IMG/VR virus record: IMGVR_UViG_3300028197_000011
Span: 1 to 55,583 of that record
Strand: one strand, 5' to 3'
DNA from: a virus
DNA length: 55,583 bases
How positions within the stretch are numbered: the first letter of the stretch is position 1; each line of letters begins with the position of its first letter. The notes below the pieces were generated by a model. It had not been told where the DNA came from. It searched no databases and saw nothing but the letters and a program-made list of their open reading frames with translations. Of this stretch, positions 8,589 to 20,500 are shown piece after piece. The position numbers were made by a program, and so were the translations under genes.

Positions 8589-11500
8589 ATGTCGAATTTA
8601 TGTGGAAATGATGGAATTAAAATTGATATTGTTAGCAAGTCTAAATTACGAGGCTTTGCAACTAAGCTATGTAAAGTTCGCGCTAGATCAAGGGTCAAAT
8701 GTTTATTTAAAGCAGGCGTGTCTGTACTCTTCCAAGGATTTGTTATAGGTTCAGGCGAATCTGAACCTTCAAATAATTTTGGTTCTTCCAATTTTGGCGA
8801 CACGCCAAGACGTAACCCTCCCCAAATATTAGTTAGGTCTATCTCTGGGTCTGGCGGTATTCGTATTAATACTACTATTCAGACTATCCGTCGATGCTCT
8901 ACCGATTTGCCTAAAGCTATCTTCGACATTACTTCTCAAGAATATATTGATCGTGGTTATAATGCTATACCAGATAGTATCTATTCCCCTTTTAATTCTA
9001 ACAATTCTATTCAAGTAAATTCTAAAGGTCCACTTATAGAGCATAGTTTAATTACCCAAAGGAAAAGAAGTAGTAATAGTAGATTGATCGCTAATTTAGG
9101 AAGACCCGTAAATAATATGGGTGTAAAACTTACTGGTATTGCGAAAGTTAAATCTAGATTCTTTGAAAAATTACATGGACATTTTGATATAATTAACAGT
9201 TTTGATAATTTTATTCCCACAGAAAAACTCTTTCCTATTAGAGATATTAATAATAAAAAGAACGGTATATCATTTGTAACAGAACGAACTAAGTCTAGTG
9301 AAATATATAAAAGTATTAATGAGGGCGTACACGTTGGTAATATTACCAAGCATGGAGCCAAAGGCTTTGTTATAGCAGACGATATTGATTCATTTATTAC
9401 ACCTTCTTCAATTTACACTGAGGGTGAATTTACTTACAAGTGTGAAGTCAACGCTCCTAGCATTACTCCCCTCGAAACATTTTTCTTCTTAAGAGCTTCT
9501 GCTCCTCTTACAAACTTTGACTCAGACATTCCACCAACTTATGAAGTATCTAATATTAAATTAGAAGACCCCTATGGAAATCTTATAGCTAAGTATAAAG
9601 ATTTTACTATTAGGGGTGAGCAAGACTATAGCGATAAGGATCATCATCACTATGTTACTTATGTAACTGAACCAGAGGTTAATTATGCTAAAGGTAATAC
9701 TTGGGATTATTATTATCCAGTTCTTGGTGAGGATAGTGGATACACTTTAAGCTTGGATATAAAAGGAAATTGTTTCTTCCATGCATTTGAAGAGGACTCT
9801 TTTAATAAAGGTTTCCAAGACGGTTGTAATCTAGATGATAAATTTGTCCAATCCTCTAACTCAGATTATCTAGGAATTGATGGAGCTGCTTTTTCTACTC
9901 AATCTAAAAATTACTTCGTAAGACCTACCGATGCTCTCAGAATTTCTGCGATTGAAATTAATAACAAAGGTAGCCTAAATGGAATATTGCATGATAATAA
10001 ATTAAATATGTTTTTAGATGTGGTTCCTACTGGATTATTACTAGAGAGAGTTCTTAGACCTCAAAAAATCTTATCAACAAATTATACTAATAATATATAT
10101 CCAACTAATACAATAAATATTTGGCAAACATCTCCAGATATTGATGGAAATAGATATGACAATACTGTAGATAGTGGTAAAAATAATTATGAACTTAAGG
10201 ACAGATTAAGTAATGAATATATAGAAGGGCATCTAACTTTAATAGACACTGATCCTATCGCAGATTCTGGAAAAATACAATTATTTTACTCTCATCAAGA
10301 TCCAAAAAGAGTAAAGGTTAAAACCGGAGGCGCTTTAAATATTGGAAATAAATATGAAGGTGCTTTTTCCAGACCAGAAATTAAACAAGTATTCCCAGAT
10401 GATAACTACTTCATTGTAGAAGAAATATTTTTAAGAATAGATATTAAAAAGGATGCGTCGAAACCAGACTTCCCTATAGATGTTGTTGGTTATTCAGATG
10501 ATGGCGTAATGATCTCTACTAAACAAGTAGGAGGATTTTTACAAAATGCTTCTTCTGGCGTAGGAACTGTTCCCTTAACTACTGGTTTTGATGATATTAA
10601 TGAGCTTGGTTTTTCATCAGAAACTATGTCTGATAAGTTTGCATATTATTCTAGACCTATTACTCCAAATCCTGCTGGCGATCATTACAGGCTAGAAGAT
10701 TCTGTAATAGTAACTAACAGTTCAGATTTTAAAACTTACGATGTTCCTCTTAAAATATATGAAGATAAAGTAGAACTTGGCAGATCTAGAGACTACAGAA
10801 ATAGTAGATTATTTGAAGCTCTTTATCTAGATATATATCCAATACCTAGCGGCACTGAAATATCTAAAGCAGACTTAGTAATTAAATATAAACCATCAGT
10901 AGCTTTAGCGTTGAACACTTTAGGTTGTGATCAAGTCCGTATTGGTCCTGCGTTTAGTCTTCTTACTCCAATCAAATCCTACGCTGGTAATAATAGCGAT
11001 GGATATATATTATCTAATATACCTCACGCTTATGAGACGAGAGAGCCTACTTTAAAAACGAATTACTCTAAGAGGTGGAGAGGTAGTAGCGGTCTTACAA
11101 GTACTGGTCCTTTTGACGCAGACGGTTTTGGTTTTGGTTTTGAATTTCCACAACTCGATTCTCCATTTAGTTCTGGTTACTACAATTTCTCAGATGTTGA
11201 TGGCACTGATATATACTCTTCTCAATCTTCTAGTCTTGTTGGTCAACTTTCCAACGCTAGCATGTCTAATAACATTGTTAGAAATATAGGTATGAGATTT
11301 ATATCTGACTCTTTATTCCCGCCCCCAACAGAACCTCCTGCTCCTGTAACAGAGGATGGTTTTGATCTTACTCAAAACATAATGTACAATTACCATATAG
11401 TTGGAACTTCTAATGGATTAAATTCAGCTAACGCTATTACTGTTAGAATTCCAGATGAATATGATAATAGAGCTGATGACACCGATAAAACTTATGTGAC

Positions 11501-14500
11501 CCCCACTTTATTTACGGCAAACTACGATGGTAACGCAAGGTTATACAATCGCGCTCCTAACTCTATTGGTATATCAGGTTTATGGACTTTATCAGTATTA
11601 GTTAATGATAAACACGTAGGAGATATATTTACTGAACAACAATCTTTCTCACAAACTTATGATGAATTTTTAAATATTGATGTTAACGTAGGTGATGAAA
11701 TTGCTTTGAGTGGAGTTACAACTAGTGTTAATCATGTAGCTGATGAATTTAATCTTATCTGCGAGTACGTAGGTATTCATATGAACACTTACGCCCCTTC
11801 ATATTACAAGCCTTATAAGACTATTAATTGGACTGAATCTGGACACGAGTTAGAAGACAATATAGTTGATGCGTTTGACCACGCTGTTAGAGCTTCAGGT
11901 GCTGATGGATATATAAACTTTGGAGATGTAGACACAGCTGATGGGTTTGCTATCTTCATGAGGTTTTCACCAGATATTACAGTTAGCGGTGTTAATCCAG
12001 ACTATAACCTTTGGAATTCTGGAGTACTATTCCACAAGCAAGATGCAGGGCAAGACTTAGAATTTGGTCTTAAGTATAACTATGGCAAGCTTCAAGCTTA
12101 TGCGCAAGATGATTTGGGCAATATTATTAGTATTGAAGACACTACTGATTATACTGAGTATCAATATCCTTTATCTGTATTACTAACTTATAATGCCAAC
12201 AAAAATGAGAAATTAAAACTATACACTCATAATGAAATGGCAACTGAAGAGTGGACAAGACTAAGAGCAGAATCAAATATATTTAATTTAAATGATGGCA
12301 ATAGTGACCTCACGTTTGCTTACGATAAAGAAAATGATATAGGTTTCAATGCATTTGTTACAGAGATAGGAATATCGAACTCTCACCCAGACGGTGGTTC
12401 TAATATAGTTGATGGTACTCCAGAAAAGTCATACTCTCAAGCTAATGTAGATACATTCTTTGATACTATAACAACTACTCATGATGATAGCAATCCATTG
12501 TGGCAATTTGTTGACAATAAAACTACTGAATGGAATCTTGGTGCATTTAAATACTGCTCGTTTGGTAATGACTTCAATACTATGACTACTCGTAACGGTG
12601 AAGATTATGTATATCACACTTATTACCATGACGGGCTAGACTATGCTGCTAGAACAGATATTAGTCTACCAGAATCCTTAAGCAACGCATCTGGTGTAGC
12701 GTATCATTCTCAGGTAGAAAATGATATGCTTAGATTTAATGTGGGTGGAAAGTCTGAAGAATTCTATGCTATTAGACCTAGAATTGCTAGAGCGTTTCCA
12801 AGAAGTTACATGTTGGCTGAAGACGCTCTGCGAGTTAACACTGTTTTACAACATCATTGTGATGGAGATATTTTCTGGCCTGATGGTAACAAGGGAGCCA
12901 AGTTAATTGTTAGTCTATATACTCCAGCGAAAGAAAGTGAGTTGACACCAACTAAGAATTATGGATTAATTAATAGAGCTACTCACTACGTTAATCCAGA
13001 AGATTGTTGGAATAAAATTAGAAGTGTATTTACTCTTAATGATATAAAAGACAAGACTAGCGAACCTTGGGCATTTTTTGACACTACCATAACAAAGCAA
13101 GAACTATCTGAAAACTATTTTTCAAAAGAAATAGACGATATGTTCATCCAGTATGATTTAGTTTATCCTTCAGGTGGTAATTATACAGAATCGAAAATTA
13201 CTATTCATTCTTTAGATGTTTCTTTACATGACGCTTTAACAAAAGAAGCTACAGTTACTGACTATTTATTCTTGCACTCTTCTGGCGCTTTTATGCAAGA
13301 GTCTGACGTTAACTTATTCTCTGACGCAAAGGGCATTAGTAACGACTACCTATGGCTTAGTAATACTGGTATAGCTTATGTTCCCTCTTCTGGAGAATTA
13401 TGGCTTACAACTTCAGGAACATTCAGAGATACAAACGACTTAATGTTAATGCAGCCAGATGTTTACGGCACTGCTACTAGTGATGATACGGGATCTAATT
13501 TTGGTGCAAACTTTGGTTCTGAAGAAGATCTTTCTGATCCACACAGAGACAGCGTAAAAATTCTTTTACCTTTTGATAATCATCTTAATGATATTTCTAT
13601 AAATAATCATTCAGCATCTCTTATTGATCAGATTACCCCCTTACTAACTAGTATATACCCAACCTTATCAAGCAATTCTGTTTTTGAAAATGGACAATCT
13701 GCTAACTTTGTAGATACGGAAGTGGGAAGCGATTGGATGAAGGGTAAATCAACCTTGAAATATGAAGGGGTTCAATTCGACCCAACAGGTATGGATGGAG
13801 ATTGGATGATAGATTTCTGGTATAACTTATATAATACTGAGAATTTCTCAGGATACGAATCACCGCAGGGAGCATGGCGAACTCAAGTTGGTTTTCACGC
13901 GACAATTTTTGAGTGGGGAAAATGGCAGCGAACGGAACATGGTATGCACGGCGCTGAAACTAAATTTGTTGGTATGAAGCTCGTATGGGCAAATGGTATT
14001 CTATCTTTAAAATTTGGTCTAAATCATTATGGCGCGGAGGCAACTCCATATCCAGAAGGTTGGACTTGGAGGGATCACCATAGTTTGTTTGACTCAAGCG
14101 AAGGTCTGAGTGCAACGGGTATGGCTGGTAGTGGAGACGACATAACTAGAAACGACAACCCAGCTGATTGGGTAACTTACGCATCTATAGGAGTAATCAA
14201 TAGACCTGATCGCCCAAATGTACCACATTACAATACAGATTTTTATGGATATGAAGATATTAGAAATATTTGGTCTAAGTTTATAATTAGAAAAATTGGT
14301 ACAGTTATTCAAATTTTTATCAATGAAGAAAAAGTAGCAGAAGCTGATATAGGTCGATGGAAATTCGATTCTTTTGATGAAGTTAATTACGATCCTTCAC
14401 TTGGTATTCCAGATAGTAACCCTCTTCAATTTAGATCAGGATATAATCATGAATTCTTGCTAGATGATTTTAGAATAACTATGGGTTCAGCAAGAAGTAC

Positions 14501-17500
14501 TGACATCAATTCAAATCCTACAACATCTCCCGACGCTGAATCCAATGGGTTATCTATATCTTCACCAATACCATCTCGTAGTCCAATAATAGAGCCACCA
14601 CCACCTCCACCACCTCCTACAACTCCTCCACCAGTTATTGGTTTGAGTATGCGTACTGTCGGAGGATACCCCAACACTCGTCAAGACATACATTTGTATT
14701 CTACTGGTACTGCTGAACTCATAAGTTCTAATGCTACATTACCTCTCAATCTTTTAGATTATGATAATCCAAATACACTTACTAATACATTTGATCTTTA
14801 TGTGTTATGTCTTCCCTCCGCATATACTCCTGAATATACTACTATTGATGCTGGTTTTAATTTATATTCTCTAGCTCCCCCATTAGCCCCTACTCCTTAT
14901 AGTGATAGTATTGCTCTTTTCTTAGAAGCTACTCCTATAATTTTAGATGTTGCTTCTAATATTCCATTATTTTTACAGCATCGCAAGCCAATAAATAGTG
15001 GGCCTAATCAATTAGAATCTTTTGTTTGGGACGGTGATAATTATGGGGTATCTATAGACGTAGTTGATAATAGTTTGGCATCTATATCTGCTAACAACGA
15101 AATACGTGGAGTTAATACTATATGTTATGGATCATGTGACGCTGTTAATAATATCAGTTGTACAGAAGTTGACATTTATACTCACGAAACTTTATGGAAT
15201 CCTTCTCTATGCGCAGAAGGTGGCGTTGCTAGAGCCATAAGAACATATAGCAATCCAGATGTTAACGCTTTTGGTTCGGATGTTCCTTATGATAATCATT
15301 ACTACGGTATGAGAAAGATAACAAATTTAATTCCTTTGGCTCCTTATAATATTATCTTAACAGGAAAAACTGGTAGCGATAAAATATTGGAAGTACCAAG
15401 AGAAATAAAGGAATGGGAATATGGATTTAAAAATGCTTCTACTGGAGACCCTAATAAAAACATTAATTACACTGGACTTAAACTGACAGCCCCCGTGTCA
15501 AACATTGAAAGTAATCATAACTTTGGCAAGGCTGTAACAGTTTTGGGCGACAGGGTTATTATTGGCGCTCCGTTTGAAGATGCCCCAGTTGGTGTTGACG
15601 ATTTATTAAACTCTGATACCGCTTCTTACAATTTAAAAGATGCTGGTAAAATTTACATATACAAAAAAGCCCCAGAAGCTACAGGCTATAGCTGGACAGA
15701 TCAAGATGACAAAGCTCCTTTCGTTTTAGAGCAAGAACTTGTTTTACCTGTGGGTTTCCGTAGGGATTATTATTTTGAAACTACAGAGGAGTTTAAAGAT
15801 GATGCCGGTGATAAGTTAGATTTTGAAGCTACTATTAGAAACTGGGTCAATGTTGGAGAAGGTAGACAGCTTGGTCACTCTCTTGATTCAGCTTCTAGAG
15901 GAGCTAAAGAAGTCATAGTTGCGGGTGGTCCCGGCTCTCTGTGGACAAGAGAATTCTCTCCCATTGCTACGACTCCAGTAAAAATTGCATTAATGGTATT
16001 TAATAATGAGCTTGTAACTAATCCAGCAAATACTAGCTGGCGAAATATTATTGAAGAGTTAAATAATAGAGATGTGTTGTATAGGTATTTTTCTGATCCA
16101 CCTGTAGAGTTCGATATTGAAATTATATTAATGGAACCGCTGTTAGGTTTAGATCTACCTTTCTCAGAGTCTGATGAATTTGATTATCCACAGCCAGATT
16201 TTGTTAGTAAACATCTAGTAAATAGACACTACAACTTTGATTTTAATTCACAAGAATATAAAGATCAAGAAAGTATTATGTTACAAGAGCTTATAAATGT
16301 TTACCATGAAAGATTTCCTCTAGACAGTTCAGCTTTGCACAACGGGATACCACCACTGTTTGGTATTTACATAGATAATTCAAGATCTCTAGGAACTAAC
16401 GCTGTGGGTTATTTTGATGGAGGTTTAACTCAGGGTGCAATTAATAAGTTTATAGAGTATGTAAAAGATTATTCATATGCTAATGGATTAAAATATTTCA
16501 ATAATACTCCCGGCTATACAGAATTTAATGTCACTGTAAAATCAGATGAAGATTGGATAACTCAATCTATTGAATGTTTAAAAGACTTAACTGACCAGAC
16601 TAGACTAAAAAATAGTGGTGGGTTTAATCTTATAGCTAATGATATTGGAACTTTTAACACAAATGCTTCTGAGTTTAATTATCCCCCAGCAAGTGGTGGT
16701 GCTGTATTTGTTTTCGAGAGAGAGCATCATGGCAATTTTGAATTAGTTCAGCATATCGAATCTCCTTCTACCTATAACAATGATGTTTCTGACAGATTTG
16801 GTCACGATGTAGCGATTAGTGATGATGGTAAAGTAATTGTAATAGGCTCTCCATTCTGTGAAGAGGCTGTACAAATATGGGAATATAATGATAGATATGA
16901 TAATATCCTTGACTCGTCGGTGGTTAACGGGAGATTCACTGAGTTCCTATCTGTAGATCATCAAGCAGAAAGATTGAATCAAACGTTTGGAGAAGCCTAT
17001 CAAGCTTATGAGCGTTATATAACTGAAATAGTAAATCAATCTTCTCCGTTTGATTTATTAAGAGATATATATTCTAATGCTTCAGAGTCGCTGAAATATA
17101 AATTTATTCTTTATGCCAACTTGAATTCATACAATAAAATTAAAACTGTTTCCTATAGTTCGTTGTTTTCTGGAGTTGGATCATGGGATAGATTGTACTC
17201 ACGATACATACCAACAGCTAGATTGGGCTATAGTGTAGATGTTAATGAAGATGGTAGCTTAGTTGCGATAGGTTCTCCAACTGATAGTCTTGGAGAAAGA
17301 GACAGTGCGATGACATGGTTTAGGTATGATCAGGCTGGAGGAGAACAGGTTACTGGATACGGTGGTTCTGATTGGCAATGGCAAAATTACACAAACGCTG
17401 GAGCTGTTAGATTATTAGAAAGTAGAGACTACTATCCGCACTCTAGAAAAGTAGTTGAGTATTACAAGTTTGGAAATAAACATGAAAGCATTGCTCCAGA

Positions 17501-20500
17501 AGAAGATTCTGGACTTTTCCTTACTTCTATGCGCAATCTGTTTGCTAGCAGGGGTTATGATTTCTCTAGAACTAGTTTTTCTGAAGATAAGAAAATACCT
17601 CAAGATGCTGGCTTGGCTTTTATAATTACTCCAGAGATAGACGCATCTAGTGATGAGATATTAGATAACATCCGAGAGTGGTTGGCTTATGGAGATAGAC
17701 ATCTTGTCTTAGTTGCTGACGATCCATTATATGAACAAGGTGGAGTATATGAAGATACAAACAAAATAATAAATTATATATTAAAATCATTAGATATAAA
17801 CTTAAGAGTTTATCCATCTAGAAATCGTTATGACGCTTTGCTGGAAGACACTGGACTATTCTTCAATGTTCGTACATCTTTTGTGCCATCAAAGACTACC
17901 AATTCTATATCCACCCCAATTCCGTTAAGAGCCTCTGGCGTAGCTGATATTAGATTCTATGATGAGGGTAAATCTGATCTTTATAGTTGTGACCTACCTT
18001 ATGGCATGAGGAAATCTAGCGATCCATTTGTTATATTAGAACAGATAGACGGTCTAAGCTCAAGTGAAGCTGGACGTATTCAACAGTACAGAGAGTTGCA
18101 CAGTAGGTGTGAACTACCAATCGTTCACGAGGGAGATTTAAGAGCTAAATATACAGATCAGTGCGTCTACAGAAGCTGTAAAGGGGAATCTACCTTGCTC
18201 AACTATCAGCATAATTTAGGGTTTATGTATGGCTCTCACACAACCTGTAATGATTGGGATTGTACAATATGTGACGAGTTTTGCCCACCAGTATTAAGCG
18301 TGAATGATAGAGAAGCTAGTGAGCCTATGCCAATTATGACTGCTTACGAGTCAATAAGTAAAACCATTAACGTTCCCGCAACTCCTGACTATGAAACCTT
18401 TGTAAAAACATTTGTTGGATTCAAAGAACCTTTGCCGGGAGTACCATACTATGACTTCACTGATATAGCATATTCTGGGATACAATACATGTGGTCAGCA
18501 GAGAGTGGTAATTTCTCAGCGATAGATTATAATATTAATAATACTATTAGCCAGAGTCTCTTTTTTGACCCTGAAGAATATAATGGTCAAGATGCATTAT
18601 TACAATCTAAAGCTAGTGTACCTTATGAAACAACAGAAAGACTTGAAAAGATATCTGATACTTTTGATTTTTGTGCTGAAGAAAGATTTGAAGCCTTTAC
18701 TGAATCTTCAGTTATTCTTATAGCTGGAACTTATACAGAAAAGAAAGAATCATTAGTATTACGTGCTGGCGATGTAAATCTTAATTTCTATTTTAATCTT
18801 TTAGCTAAGGATGTAAACGGATCTTGCAAGGTTGCACAGGTTGGTGGATTTACACAAAGAGCTTCTTACCAAGACGGTTATGCGTCTTCTGATATTCAAA
18901 TACAAATGCTTGGCTTAGGAATCAACATGTTAGACACAAATGTTCCTACTCATGAGCTTTATGATGTTTCAAAATATTACGATGTTGCTTGGATAGCTAA
19001 TAGTAATGACTATCCTTCCGACGAAGAAATAGAAGATATCAAAAGATTTTTACGTCTTAAGAATAAAAAGTTAGTAATAACTTATGGTCAAGATTCTGAT
19101 GGTGAAGATTTTGATCCAAGTACTGGTGCTATTAATCCTTCTCTTATTAATAAAGCCAAAATAGCTGAGTACATTTGTGAAAAACTTAACCTTACAATGA
19201 AACCAAGATTTTTAAATGGTAATAATGTTTACGCTTCTACTAGAAACGTCGTCGGAGATTGGCAACTCACTAGTTACTTTATTAATATTAATGAGAGTAG
19301 TCGTCTGTGGGCAGGATTTCCTACTGACCCAAATACGAGAATAGAAGAATTCTATATTAATAATCCACCGTTTGGTCGTAGAGGTAGAGGTCGTGGTTAT
19401 TCCCACGATGTAGTTCCTATTGAAGTGAATTCTGCTTCTCGGGTTGCCTACTTTGACCTACCAATATCAGATTTAATTACGGAAGAGCAGGGAGTGCCAA
19501 CATTCAGGACGGGCATAACTAAAGTGACTTTCGATGTTAAAGAACCTAAAGAAGATCAAGATAAATTTAATCTATTCAAATTGTTCTTTTCTGTTTCTAG
19601 TGAAAGTGAATTAGAAAGTTCTCCTCTTGAAGTATTTGTTAATAATTGTTCAACAACAGTAAGCCATCCAAGTGAAGCCACAGCCGTCGAGAATGGAATA
19701 AATGTAGAAGACGAAAGTGATTCTGGAGATATAATTTTAACTACTATAAAACATGGGTTTCACGAAGAACTTAGAACTGAAAATAGAAAAGAATATGAAG
19801 CTTTTATACAAATACCTTCTGGTGTTCCTAGTTTTGATATATTTATAACTGGATGTAGAAAGAAATATGAATTACAAAGTAATCCAGAATATTTAAGGAC
19901 TAATAGATTAGTAAGCATATCTGGTGTCAGAGTTAAAGCGTTAGAAAAAATAGATGAAAACAGACCAATTCCTATATATGAAGATGTACTTACTATAGTG
20001 CCGGGAACTGACGCTTATTCATATGAATATGATGTAGTTAGAGAAATTAGCAACTCTAGCGCACAGTACTGCTTTGCTGCAAATAGTGATGTTTGCGCCG
20101 AAGACGATCCGGCTGGATATGGAACTGAAGCCAACGCTCCCGATATTCCTGATGGCCCAATGGTAGTAGCTCAGGCTATATACCATCAAGCAGGATTTTT
20201 CTCTGGACATAACAAGTCTAGAGTAACAGTTATTAGTGATGCTAGTTTAATCCAAGGACGTACCACCTTATTAGAAGATGGCGTTCGTGTTAATCCAAGT
20301 CTCGTTAGTTTTCTCACTGGAATGTATCCAGCCACTAGTTTTGATAGCGAAAATTACGGTAGACAGTACGAGTCTGAGTTCAAAATAATTTCCCCTGAAA
20401 GATCTTCTCCTAGTAGATTAATTAATGCTTATCCAGAAAACTCTGGTTTAAATCATAGATTTGGTCAGTACCCAAGCAATGAATTGGCATTAAATAAATA

